Origin: JAQIBY01 sp964615585
GTDB lineage: Bacteria; Bacteroidota; Bacteroidia; Bacteroidales; ML635J-15
Length of the DNA: 8,045 bases
Reading direction: 5' to 3'
Assembly (NCBI GenBank): GCA_964615585.1
Contig: CAZTNS010000135.1
Span: 1-8,045 of the forward strand
Positions 1-7,299 of this stretch are shown piece after piece. A model generated the notes under the pieces. It was not told the DNA's origin, did not search any database, and was given only the letters and a program-made list of their open reading frames with translations. Numbering within the stretch: the stretch's first letter is position 1; each line of letters begins with the position of its first letter. Both the position numbers and the translations under genes were made by a program.

Positions 1-2
1 GA

Positions 3-23
3 GGGATTAGCTTCGCTGATCCC
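3..23. repeat. Small inverted repeat (hairpin)
   Basis: Bases 3-11 pair with 15-23 (nine pairs, one of them G-T) around a TTC loop. It is the first of four hairpins in 1-164. There is no T-tract on either side that would make it a clear terminator. Function unknown; it may be the edge of a longer element that begins before the window. Confidence 0.5.
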
Positions 24-24
24 A

Positions 25-56
25 AAAGGGGGGAAGCCCAAAAGCAAAACCCCTTT
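25..56. repeat. Short inverted repeat AAAGGGG/CCCCTTT
   Basis: AAAGGGG at 25-31 is the reverse complement of CCCCTTT at 50-56, with an 18-base A-rich loop. The nearby GCAAAACCCC (44-53) is also an exact reverse complement of GGGGTTTTGC (159-168), so this arm could instead pair with the terminator hairpin next to the tRNA. No protein-coding signal is visible here. Confidence 0.4.
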
Positions 57-78
57 GTTCCTCCTGCGTCGGAACAGC

Positions 79-137
79 GTTTCTTTTTGCCCCCAAAGCC
101 TGAAAACGAGTTTTCGGCTTTGGGGGCAAAAAGAAAC
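79..137. repeat. Long near-perfect inverted repeat
   Basis: Bases 79-100 and 116-137 form a perfect 22-bp stem (GTTTCTTTTTG followed by a C-run, AAAGCC, and its complement). After one unpaired T at 101, five more pairs (102-106 with 111-115) close on a CGAG tetraloop. The whole 59-base unit is therefore almost fully self-complementary. On the minus strand it lies downstream of the tRNA and its terminator. It could be a second terminator, a REP-like extragenic palindrome, or a miniature mobile element. No flanking target-site duplication was recognised. Confidence 0.8.
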
Positions 138-164
138 CCCACCAATCAGCCGATTGGTGGGGTT
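135..164 (-). terminator. Intrinsic terminator of the tRNA-Met gene
   Basis: Bases 135-147 and 152-164 form a perfect 13-bp GC-rich stem (core CCCCACC/GGTGGGG) with a four-base loop. Read on the minus strand, the stem is followed by TTTCTTTTTG, a U-rich tail. It begins 10 bases after the tRNA 3' end. The stem shares bases 135-137 with the long inverted repeat at 79-137, so the two hairpins cannot both form fully. Confidence 0.75.
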
Positions 165-173
165 TTGCTATTG

Positions 174-247
174 TAGCGAGAGAGGGATTCGAACCCTCCA
201 CCTCATGATTATGAATCATGCGCTCTAACCAACTGAGCTACCTCGCC
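174..247 (-). tRNA. tRNA-Met (anticodon CAT)
   Basis: The minus strand folds into a complete 74-nt cloverleaf. The acceptor stem GGCGAGG pairs with TCTCGCT, including two G-T pairs. The D-arm contains GCTCAGTTGGTTAGAGC, the anticodon stem is CATGA/TCATG with loop TTCATAA (anticodon CAT), and the T-arm has GAGGG-TTCGAAT-CCCTC. The discriminator is A and CCA is not encoded (the next bases are CAA). The D-arm and anticodon region resemble the elongator methionine tRNA of other bacteria. A CAT anticodon could also mark an Ile2 tRNA that is modified to lysidine, which I consider less likely. The 5'-most acceptor pair is G-T, unlike the C-A mismatch of bacterial initiator tRNA. Confidence 0.95.
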
Positions 248-280
248 TTTTTTATTCTTCTTTCGTTTCAAAACAGGCTG

Positions 281-311
281 CAAATATAGTTATCTGCTTT
301 TTTATTACAAA
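281..311 (-). promoter_or_regulatory. Bacteroidota-type promoter for tRNA-Met
   Basis: On the minus strand, TTTG (308-311) is followed by exactly 19 bases and then TATATTTG (281-288), a perfect match to the -33 TTTG / -7 TAnnTTTG consensus of the Bacteroidota primary sigma factor. Transcription should start around 275, giving a leader of roughly 27 nt before the tRNA. This is the clearest promoter in the window. Confidence 0.75.
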
Positions 312-315
312 ACAC

Positions 316-345
316 TTGGTGGATAATTTTATTATTTCTATCTTG
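316..345 (+). promoter_or_regulatory. Possible promoter for the START-like gene
   Basis: TTG at 316-318, 20 bases of spacing, then TATCTTG at 339-345, a one-T-short version of TAnnTTTG. The spacing and the distance to the ATG at 373 fit, but the -7 element is imperfect. If real, it lies back to back with the tRNA promoter on the other strand. Confidence 0.35.
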
Positions 346-372
346 CTGAAGAAACTCTAAACTATTCTGGCA

Positions 373-756
373 ATGGAACACAAAATCAAGTATGAACTGG
401 AATACACGCTAAATACAACACCTGCAGTATTATATAGTCGCCTTGCTACTCCCAGCGGTTTGTCTGAGTGGTTTGCCGACGATGTGAAAGTACAGGATGA
501 TATTTTCACTTTTTTTTGGGAAGGCAGTGAGCAACAGGCCCGGTTGCTTGAGCGCAAGAAAAACCAATTTGTAAAATTCAAATGGCTGGATGATGACAGT
601 GACAACTATTTTGAGTTTAGATTATCTCACGAAGAACTTACAGACGATCTGGCACTTATCATTACCGATTATGCTGATGACGAAGAAGAAAAAAGCGATA
701 ATATTGAACTTTGGGACACGCAAATTCAGGAGCTCAGGCGCATTCTGGGATTATAA
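373..756 (+). CDS. START-like domain protein (AHSA1/SRPBCC-related)
   Basis: A 127-residue cytoplasmic protein. The N-terminal stretch KIKYELEYTLNTTPAVLYSRL, followed by TPSGLSEWFADDV (about residues 26-38), is the typical opening of a START/Bet v1-like fold of the AHSA1 type: a first beta strand, a helix, then the S/G-L-x-x-W-F turn. Strand-rich sequence containing VKFKWLDDD (about 66-74) follows, and a C-terminal amphipathic helix (WDTQIQELRRILGL) closes the hydrophobic cavity. The 110-120 region is very acidic. Small single-domain proteins of this kind are widespread in Bacteroidota and are usually annotated START-like; no substrate is known. There is no signal peptide or membrane segment. 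The ATG has no clear Shine-Dalgarno, which is normal in this phylum. It is followed by a 77-bp gap before the permease, so it may be a separate transcript. Family assignment is fairly sure; function is not. Confidence 0.85.
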   Translation: MEHKIKYELEYTLNTTPAVLYSRLATPSGLSEWFADDVKVQDDIFTFFWEGSEQQARLLERKKNQFVKFKWLDDDSDNYFEFRLSHEELTDDLALIITDYADDEEEKSDNIELWDTQIQELRRILGL

Positions 757-799
757 TAAATCTGATTTCCCCATACAATAAAATTGCACAAAAAAACAT

Positions 800-807
800 T
801 ATTTTTG
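800..807 (+). promoter_or_regulatory. -7 promoter element upstream of the permease operon
   Basis: TATTTTTG is an exact match to TAnnTTTG and lies 26 bases before the TTG start codon at 834, so transcription would begin near 813. The only upstream TTG (784-786) is 13 bases away, shorter than the usual 19-20, so the -33 element is weak or absent. Confidence 0.5.
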
Positions 808-833
808 CAGTTAATTACTAAAACTGATCTGCA

Positions 834-2679
834 TTGAATAAACTGCAAAGATATATACTTAAATCTTTTATCGGCCCGCTGATAATCACTTTTTTCCTGT
901 CCACATTTATGCTTTTGATGCAGTTTTTATGGAAATACATTGATGATTTGGTGGGTAAAGACCTCGAATGGCATGTGATCGCAGAATTATTACTGTATGC
1001 ATCCGCCACACTGGTTCCAATGGCTCTCCCCCTGGCGTTACTGTTATCATCACTTATGCTTTTTGGAAATCTGGGTGAAAATTATGAACTCTTCGCACTG
1101 AAATCCAGTGGTATTTCTCTTTATCGCATCATGAAACCACTGATCATTTTTGTGATTATCATAAGCATCGGGGCATTCTATTTTTCAAATAACCTGCTAC
1201 CATACACCAATCTGAAAATGCGCACCCTGCTCCATGATGTAAGAAAACAAAGGCCGGAGATCAGCATTCAGGAAGGCATTTTTACTGATGCTATAGACAA
1301 TTTCAGTATTAAGGTGAGAGAAAAAGACAAGAAAGACAACACATTAAACGACATATTAATCTATGATCACAGGGATAAACATGCTGATGCCAGTGTCATT
1401 ACTGCAGATCACGGATCTTTGAAAGTCACATCAGACAAATCATACATCATCCTGACATTATACGATGGTTATTTTTATGATAATATAGCAGAACACAGAA
1501 GAAGCCGCCGCACAGAACGCTTCCCGTATCAAATAACCAGATTTGATAAAAAAACCATATACCTTGAAACTGAAGGTTTTGGATTGAGCCGTAGTGATGA
1601 AGATCTGTTCAAAGACAATTTTGAAATGCTGTCACTTGACCAGCTTGAGCAAGCCATGGATTCACTGGGATATGATCTCATAAATCGCAAACAGGTAGTC
1701 GGAAGCAACATAATGAAATATTCTCTGTTCAGAGGACTGAGGGTACACAACAAAAACAATAATATTGTACATCAGGAATCATCAAAAACTGTCAAAAGAG
1801 GTAATAAAATCATTGAAACCATGAAAAAGATAAAAGTGGACAGTGGAAAACAAAAGGAAAACAATCCACAAATATCAACCTCTGCTAATAAAACAAACAT
1901 CACACAGCAANNNNNNNNNNNNNNNNNNNNNNNNNNNNNNNNNNNNNNNNNNNNNNNNNNNNNNNNNNNNNNNNNNNNNNNNNNNNNNNNNNNNNNNNNN
2001 NNNNNNNNNNGAACCAGAAGAAGAAGAGCAAATAAATAAAATGATTAAAAACCCCAAAAGGAAAGCCAAAAGCGATCAAAAAAAGCTTAATAAAATAAAA
2101 CAACCAGATGTTTCTTTTCCTTATGCTGAGATAGACACTGTTGATAAATCAAAAATCAACATCTTTGACATTGACAGCCTTTACAATCAGTTCTCAACAA
2201 TTGAACGCAACCGCATGGTCAACTTTGCACAAAACCACGCCAGGTCCACACAAACCTACATATATTATGCCGGCAAAGAAATAGAAGGAAGCCGGAGGTG
2301 GATAACCCGGCACGAAATCGAATGGCACAAAAAATTTGTATTATCCGTTTCATGCCTGGTATTATTTTTCATAGGTGCACCTCTGGGGGCAATTATTCGT
2401 AAAGGGGGGTTTGGCATGCCGGTGGTTATTTCTGTTTTGCTGTTTATTATATATTTTATCATTACCATGTTCAGCGAAAAAATGGTGCGGGGAGGTATCC
2501 TGCCACCGGAAATCGGAATGTGGTTATCCACATTTATACTGCTGCCTGTTGGATATATACTCACAATTAAAGCTGCTAATGACTCAATGAATGTCAGGCC
2601 TGAAACCTATGACCTTATTGTTCAAAAGTTGCGTGTCTTATTCAAACGAAAACAACGAAATCATAAAAAAAACTCTTAA
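834..2679 (+). CDS. LptF/LptG family permease (gene interrupted by assembly gap)
   Basis: Inner-membrane subunit of the LptBFG transporter, which extracts lipopolysaccharide and passes it to the LptC-LptA bridge. Before the gap there are 359 residues: three membrane segments (about 12-35, 56-78, 101-120) and a periplasmic beta-jellyroll-like region (about 135-250). After the gap there are 222 residues, with three more membrane segments; the family-typical run FFIGAPLGAIIRKGGFGMP lies at about 2368-2424. The two halves therefore make the six-helix LptF/G architecture. The reading frame ends exactly at 1910 and resumes at codon 2011, so the true gap length must be a multiple of three; the 100-N placeholder is not, which splits the gene in automated calls. 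The start is TTG, chosen because MNKLQRYILKSF is the standard family N-terminus. At 581 visible residues it is much longer than the roughly 360 of E. coli LptG, because of a charged K/E/N/Q-rich region around the gap. LptF versus LptG cannot be decided. The next gene starts 40 bp downstream. Confidence 0.9.
1911..2010. other. Assembly gap (100 N)
   Basis: Exactly 100 N, the usual placeholder for a gap of unknown size. It lies inside the low-complexity charged loop of the LptF/LptG permease. Flanking sequence (ending NKTNITQQ, resuming EPEEEEQ) is A-rich and repetitive in composition, so the break is probably due to a repeat or low coverage. The true sequence is unknown. Confidence 0.98.
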
Positions 2680-2719
2680 GTTTTCCGTATATTGCGACAA
2701 TTTTGAAGACAGAATGCAG

Positions 2720-3937
2720 ATGAAAATTTTATTTTTGACAAATAAAGTACCCTGGCCCCTAAAAGACGGCGGAGCTATAGGTGTTTTCAGCATTGCATAC
2801 GGATTGGCTTTGTCAGGATGTAAGATTGAAATGTTATCAATGAACACAAAAAAACACAATGCAGATATTGATAAGATTCCAGGTAACATAAAAAACAAAT
2901 TAATCATTGATAAAGTAGATATTGACACAAAAGTAAAACCTTTAGATTTGATAATAAACCTGCTATTCAGCAACAAACCCTATATTGCTCAGAGGTTTTA
3001 CAAAAAAGAGTTTAAAAAAAAGCTTATTGACAAACTAAAGGACAATAAATATGATGTAATTATTCTTGATATGTTATATCTGGGGAATTACATACAGGTT
3101 ATAAGGCAATATTCGGATGCTCATATAACACTTAGAGCGCCAAATATTGAACATGAAATATGGGAACACATAGCTGACAACACCAATAATATTCCCAAAC
3201 GGCTCTACCTGAAAAACATGAGCCGTCGCATCAAAAAGCTGGAATATTCACTTTTGAACACTTATGATTCTCTTATGCCTGTATCTAAATCCAATGCTGA
3301 AACCTATAAGAACATGGGGCTTACAGTGCCTGTAAAACATGCAACTACAGGTGTTTTTTTCGAAAAAATTGACAAGTTTTTTGGAGAACATAATTCTGTG
3401 GAAGAAGAACTTGCCCTAGCCCACATTGGTGCTCTTGACTGGATCCCGAATATTGAAGGACTACTATGGTTTCTGAAAAATGTATGGCCGCGAATTCATA
3501 AGGAAAAGCCACAATTAAAATTCTATATCGCAGGAAGAAATGCACATGAAGACACCAAAGTAAGATTCAATCAACCCAATGTTATATTTCTTGGGGAAGT
3601 AAACGATGCTTATGAGTTCTTGAGTTCAAAAGCAATTCTTATTGTACCTCTGCTAAGTGGCAGCGGAATGCGTGTGAAAATAATTGAAGGGCTTGCTATG
3701 GGGAAACCGATTGTAAGCACATCCAAAGGTGCCGAAGGAATAGAGATCAAACCTGGGAAACACCTTGAAATTGCTGATTCAGATACAGGGTTTGCAAAAG
3801 CCTGTCTTAAATTATTATCTGACAAAAAACTCAGAAATCAATTATCTGAAAACGGCAGAATGTTTGTAAGAAAAAATTACGATAACATGGCCATTGCTGA
3901 AGAATTAAAAGATTTTTATACTCAACAAATATCATGA
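2720..3937 (+). CDS. Glycosyltransferase, GT4 (group 1) family
   Basis: A 405-residue GT-B-fold enzyme that should transfer a sugar from a nucleotide-sugar to a glycan or lipid acceptor at the cytoplasmic face of the membrane. The N-terminal Rossmann domain starts MKILFLTNKVPWP and has the PWPxxxGG motif (about residues 11-18) seen in a group of GT4 enzymes, plus RAPNIEHEIW (about 139-148). The C-terminal domain has GALDWIPN (237-244), FYIAGR (268-273), VIFLGEV (288-294) and the donor-binding block GSGMRVKIIEGLAMGKPIVS (314-333). In that block the usual first Glu of the E-x7-E motif is replaced by Ser, normal for this subgroup. The frame is open back to 2591, but I chose ATG 2720 because the family N-terminus begins there and the earlier start would overlap the permease by 89 bp; ATG 2714 is also possible. 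There is no membrane segment. It overlaps the next gene by four bases (ATGA). Family sure; sugar and acceptor unknown. Confidence 0.9.
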   Translation: MKILFLTNKVPWPLKDGGAIGVFSIAYGLALSGCKIEMLSMNTKKHNADIDKIPGNIKNKLIIDKVDIDTKVKPLDLIINLLFSNKPYIAQRFYKKEFKKKLIDKLKDNKYDVIILDMLYLGNYIQVIRQYSDAHITLRAPNIEHEIWEHIADNTNNIPKRLYLKNMSRRIKKLEYSLLNTYDSLMPVSKSNAETYKNMGLTVPVKHATTGVFFEKIDKFFGEHNSVEEELALAHIGALDWIPNIEGLLWFLKNVWPRIHKEKPQLKFYIAGRNAHEDTKVRFNQPNVIFLGEVNDAYEFLSSKAILIVPLLSGSGMRVKIIEGLAMGKPIVSTSKGAEGIEIKPGKHLEIADSDTGFAKACLKLLSDKKLRNQLSENGRMFVRKNYDNMAIAEELKDFYTQQIS

Positions 3938-5106
3938 TAACACTGCAAATCATATTTTTCATTGCCATTACCGGTATATTTCACTCATATTTACTTTACC
4001 CTGTATTGCTTAAGTTAATATCAAAAAATAAAAATCTCAAATACAATAAATTCCGTTTTGATGATGATTTTCCCAGCGTTTCAGTTATTATGGCTGCATA
4101 CAACGAAGACCTTGTAATCGAAGAAAAAATAAACAGCATTCTTAGCAATAAATATCCAAAAAATAAACTCGATATATATATTGGTTCAGATAATTCGACC
4201 GATAACACAAATAATCTTTGCAAATCATTTTCTGACAAACATAAAAATATCCACTTTTTTAATTTCACTGAAAGACAGGGAAAAATTAAAATCGTCAATC
4301 AACTTCAGAAAAAGGCAGATTCAGATATATTGATACTCACTGATGCCAATGTCATTTTTTATAATAATACAATTTTTGAATTGATCAAATATTTTAAAGA
4401 CAACAGTATTGGACTGGTGGATTCGAGGATAATCAATACCGGACTGAAAAAGGAAGGCATAAGCATTCAGGAAAAAACATACATCTCCAGGGAAGCCTTA
4501 ATAAAACAGCATGAAAGCATTCTCTGGGGAACCATGATGGGGCCTTTTGGTGGATGTTATGCCATCAGAAATGATCTTTACATGGATGTTCCCGAAAATT
4601 ATCTTGTTGATGACTTCTTTATCTGCATGAATATACTCAAACAAGACAAAAAATGTATCAATAACCTCGAAGCAAAAGTAACAGAAGATGTTTCCAATAA
4701 TATAAGTGATGAGTTTAAAAGAAAAATCAGAATTGCTTCCGGAGATTATCAAAACCTTTGGCACTTCCGTAGCATGCTTTTTCCCCCATGGAAACCCGTA
4801 GCCTTTTGTTTTTTATCTCATAAAGCCTTGCGATGGTTAGGCCCATTTTTTATTATTATGATAATTCTATCTCTTGCTTTCCTTATGTGGCATTATCAGT
4901 TCTATCTGATATTAGCACTTCTGGCGGTTTTTGTTTTTATTATCCCACTTTTTGACAATTTTTTAAAGAAAATTAACATACATAATGTAATTTTGCGATT
5001 TGTAACTCATTTTTTAACTATGAATCTTGCTTTATTGGTGGGATTTTTTAAAACACTGAAAGGAGTAAAATCTAATGTCTGGAAACCAACAAAACGACAT
5101 CAGTAA
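3934..5106 (+). CDS. Membrane glycosyltransferase, GT2 family
   Basis: A 390-residue inverting GT-A enzyme of the cellulose-synthase-like type, anchored in the inner membrane. There is an N-terminal membrane segment (about 4-28), then the GT2 domain: SVSVIMAAYNED (48-59), IYIGSDNSTDNT (81-92) with the nucleotide-binding Asp, TDANV (136-140) in place of the DxD motif, GPFGGCYAIR (203-212), VDDFF (225-229) with the likely catalytic acid, and RIASGDYQNL (266-275) in the position of the Q/RxxRW motif. Three or four C-terminal hydrophobic segments (about 302-319, 321-340, 352-373) follow. This layout fits processive or lipid-linked polymer synthesis, but the product is unknown. Its start codon overlaps the stop of the preceding glycosyltransferase, suggesting translational coupling and a shared pathway. 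Its last 32 bases overlap ribBA. The gene is notably AT-rich (bases 4201-4260 contain 14 G/C of 60). Confidence 0.9.
   Translation: MITLQIIFFIAITGIFHSYLLYPVLLKLISKNKNLKYNKFRFDDDFPSVSVIMAAYNEDLVIEEKINSILSNKYPKNKLDIYIGSDNSTDNTNNLCKSFSDKHKNIHFFNFTERQGKIKIVNQLQKKADSDILILTDANVIFYNNTIFELIKYFKDNSIGLVDSRIINTGLKKEGISIQEKTYISREALIKQHESILWGTMMGPFGGCYAIRNDLYMDVPENYLVDDFFICMNILKQDKKCINNLEAKVTEDVSNNISDEFKRKIRIASGDYQNLWHFRSMLFPPWKPVAFCFLSHKALRWLGPFFIIMIILSLAFLMWHYQFYLILALLAVFVFIIPLFDNFLKKINIHNVILRFVTHFLTMNLALLVGFFKTLKGVKSNVWKPTKRHQ
5059..5065 (+). promoter_or_regulatory. Shine-Dalgarno for ribBA
   Basis: AAAGGAG lies nine bases before the ATG at 5075, inside the end of the GT2 gene. Strong Shine-Dalgarno sequences are uncommon in Bacteroidota, so it supports the overlapping ribBA start and translation within the polycistronic message. 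Confidence 0.6.
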
Positions 5107-6334
5107 AAAGCTAAACACCATACCCGAGGCTATCAAAGCTATTCGAAAAGGCGAAATAGTAATTGTTGTAGATGATTATGACAGAGAAAATGAAGGCGAT
5201 TTTATTGTAGCTGCTGAAAAAATCACCCCTGAGATTGTAAATTTTATGGCCAAACACGGCAGGGGACTGATATGTGCACCCATAACCGAAAAACGTTGCG
5301 CAGAACTGAGTCTGGATTTAATGGTAGGAAAAAATACAAGCCTCCACGAAACACCTTTTACCGTATCAGTTGACTTAATCGGCAGAGGCTGTACTACCGG
5401 CATATCTGCCAGCGACAGAGCCAAAACGATCCAGGCACTGGTAGATCCAAAGACAAAGCCGACAGACCTGGGACGTCCGGGACATGTCTTTCCCCTGAAA
5501 GCAAAAAACAATGGCGTACTCCGGAGATCAGGGCATACCGAAGCCAGTGTTGACTTGTCAAAAATGGCCGGACTAACACCGGGAGGAGTCCTTGTCGAGA
5601 TCATGAATGATGATGGCACCATGGCCAGATTACCACAACTGATCCAAATTGCTGAAAAGTTTAACCTGAAAATTATTGCCATCAAAGACCTCATTGCCTA
5701 CAGGCTGGAAAATGAATCCCTGATAGAAAGAGGCACCAGAGTACATCTCCCAACAGATTACGGCATGTTTGACCTCATTCCTTTCAGGCAAAACTCAAAC
5801 GGGCAGGAACACATTGCCTTAATAAAAGGAGAATGGACAGAAAATGATGATGTCCTTGTCAGGGTTCACTCATCCTGTATTACAGGAGATATTTTTGGGT
5901 CACAGCGTTGTGATTGCGGGGATCAATTACACGAATCCATGCACATGATCGAACAAGAAGGCAGGGGAGTTGTTATATATATGAACCAGGAAGGCCGGGG
6001 CATTGGCCTGATGTCAAAAATTGAAGCTTATAAACTACAGGAAGAAGGCATGGACACAGTAGAAGCGAACATACACCTTGGGTATAATGAGGATGAACGT
6101 GATTATGGTGTGGGTGCGCAGATCATCAGGAGTCTGGGGCTTAAAAATATCCGCCTGCTCACCAACAATCCGGTAAAACGTGCAGGGCTTAAAGGTTATG
6201 GTATTCATATTGTCGAAAACGTGCCCATTGAAATTCAGGCAAACAAATACAATTATCAATATCTGAAAACAAAACGTGATCGCATGGGACATGATCTGCA
6301 CTTTTTGGATAAAAAAACAAATAAAAAGAAATAA
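5075..6334 (+). CDS. ribBA: Bifunctional DHBP synthase / GTP cyclohydrolase II (riboflavin)
   Basis: A 419-residue fused enzyme making both precursors of riboflavin. The N-terminal half (about 1-205) is 3,4-dihydroxy-2-butanone-4-phosphate synthase, acting on ribulose 5-phosphate: DDYDRENEGDF (33-43) with metal and substrate acids, TTGISASDRAKTI (107-119), DLGRPGHVFPL (131-141) and the RSGHTEA metal-binding segment (151-157). The C-terminal half is GTP cyclohydrolase II, which opens GTP: zinc ligands C268, C279 and C281 in SSCITGDIFGSQRCDCGDQ, then NQEGRGIGL (304-312), the D340-E341-R342 catalytic segment, and LLTNNPVKRAGL (361-372). All key residues of both domains are present, so both activities are expected. 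The ATG at 5075 is preceded by a good Shine-Dalgarno and gives a normal N-terminus. It overlaps the GT2 gene by 32 bp and ends 3 bp before fmt. No FMN riboswitch is visible upstream, as expected for an internal operon gene. Confidence 0.97.
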   Translation: MSGNQQNDISKKLNTIPEAIKAIRKGEIVIVVDDYDRENEGDFIVAAEKITPEIVNFMAKHGRGLICAPITEKRCAELSLDLMVGKNTSLHETPFTVSVDLIGRGCTTGISASDRAKTIQALVDPKTKPTDLGRPGHVFPLKAKNNGVLRRSGHTEASVDLSKMAGLTPGGVLVEIMNDDGTMARLPQLIQIAEKFNLKIIAIKDLIAYRLENESLIERGTRVHLPTDYGMFDLIPFRQNSNGQEHIALIKGEWTENDDVLVRVHSSCITGDIFGSQRCDCGDQLHESMHMIEQEGRGVVIYMNQEGRGIGLMSKIEAYKLQEEGMDTVEANIHLGYNEDERDYGVGAQIIRSLGLKNIRLLTNNPVKRAGLKGYGIHIVENVPIEIQANKYNYQYLKTKRDRMGHDLHFLDKKTNKKK

Positions 6335-6337
6335 AAT

Positions 6338-7288
6338 ATGCTCAACATTGTTTTTATGGGAACGCCGGAGTTTGCTGTTCCTTCACTTGACATACTGAAT
6401 ATCAACCATAACATCACAGCGGTTGTTACTGCACCGGATAAACCTGCAGGCAGAGGTAAAAAACTGAAGCAATCCGCAGTGAAAAAATTTGCATTGTCCC
6501 ATCAATTAAAATGCCTTCAACCCACAAACCTCAAAGACCCTGACTTTATCAATACGTTAAAGTCCTTAGAACCGGATTTGATCGTGGTGGTGGCATTTCG
6601 CATGTTACCTGAAGCCGTATGGAAAATCCCCCCATTGGGAGCCATCAATTTGCATGCTTCGCTTCTGCCTCAATACAGGGGGGCAGCTCCCATCAATCAT
6701 GCCATCATGAATGGAGAATCCGGCACAGGGCTGACCACGTTTTTTATCAACAAAAATATTGATACCGGAAAAATACTGCTTCAAAAACCTGTAAAAATCA
6801 GCAAATCAGATACAGCAGGGTCATTACACGACAAACTTATGAAAAAAGGGGCAGAACTGGTACTTAAAACCGTAAATGACATAGAGAACAAAGTTGCAAA
6901 ACCAACGGAGCAACGCATCGTTACCCGCCTTAAACCTGCTCCCAAATTACTAAAAAAAGATTGTCAGATTAACTGGAACGACAAAGCTGAAAACATATAC
7001 AATTTTATCCGGGGCTTAAGTCCGTACCCAACAGCATGGACAAAAATGAAACTGAACGACAAATCCATCCGGCTAAAAATATACGATGTTCAGTTTGATG
7101 TATCCACACATCAGTTTTCACCTGGAACTCTACACCCTTTCAAACAAGGGGGATTTGGCATTGCTGTAAAGGATGGGTTTGTAAAACCCGGCACTATCCA
7201 GCCCGAAAGTAAACAGGCAATGAGCGCACAAGATTTTATGCGGGGATATGATATTGATAATTCAAAATTTTTATTACCAACATCATAA
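6338..7288 (+). CDS. fmt: Methionyl-tRNA formyltransferase
   Basis: A 316-residue cytoplasmic enzyme that transfers a formyl group from 10-formyl-tetrahydrofolate to the amino group of Met on initiator tRNA. The N-terminal Rossmann-like formyltransferase domain starts with IVFMGTPEFAVPSL (4-17). It contains the HASLLPQYRGAAPIN segment (106-120) with catalytic N104 and H106, and catalytic D142 in NKNIDTGKILL (138-148). The spacing of N, H and D is as in E. coli Fmt. The loop TAPDKPAGRGKKL (31-43) is the usual basic insertion that contacts tRNA. The C-terminal OB-like domain begins near residue 205 (IVTRLKPAPKLLKKDCQINW lies at about 189-208). Length equals the family norm. It starts 3 bp after ribBA and is the last gene of the apparent operon. 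Confidence 0.97.
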   Translation: MLNIVFMGTPEFAVPSLDILNINHNITAVVTAPDKPAGRGKKLKQSAVKKFALSHQLKCLQPTNLKDPDFINTLKSLEPDLIVVVAFRMLPEAVWKIPPLGAINLHASLLPQYRGAAPINHAIMNGESGTGLTTFFINKNIDTGKILLQKPVKISKSDTAGSLHDKLMKKGAELVLKTVNDIENKVAKPTEQRIVTRLKPAPKLLKKDCQINWNDKAENIYNFIRGLSPYPTAWTKMKLNDKSIRLKIYDVQFDVSTHQFSPGTLHPFKQGGFGIAVKDGFVKPGTIQPESKQAMSAQDFMRGYDIDNSKFLLPTS

Positions 7289-7299
7289 TTATCATCCAT

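Noticed and set aside
1..173. CRISPR array or tandem repeats beside the tRNA
   Set aside because: The repeats are inverted and of different sequence, with no regular spacers, so they are hairpins rather than a direct-repeat array.
7..219. Minus-strand 70-codon reading frame
   Set aside because: It begins inside the tRNA and runs through the terminator and the long palindrome; its peptide is simply a translation of these structures.
2265..2564. 99-codon minus-strand frame opposite the permease C-terminus
   Set aside because: It is antisense to clearly recognisable membrane segments of the permease and shows no domain of its own.
1843..2679. Separate second permease gene starting at 1843
   Set aside because: The frame before 1911 is a different frame of the permease itself and becomes meaningful only after the gap; the part from 2011 is the C-terminal half of the same gene.
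2591..2719. 43-residue N-terminal extension of the GT4 glycosyltransferase
   Set aside because: It would overlap the end of the permease gene by 89 bp and precedes the family-typical MKILFLTNKVPWP start; the extension has no motif.
5176..5694. 172-codon minus-strand frame opposite ribBA
   Set aside because: It is antisense to highly conserved DHBP synthase sequence, and its peptide has no recognisable motif; a shadow frame.
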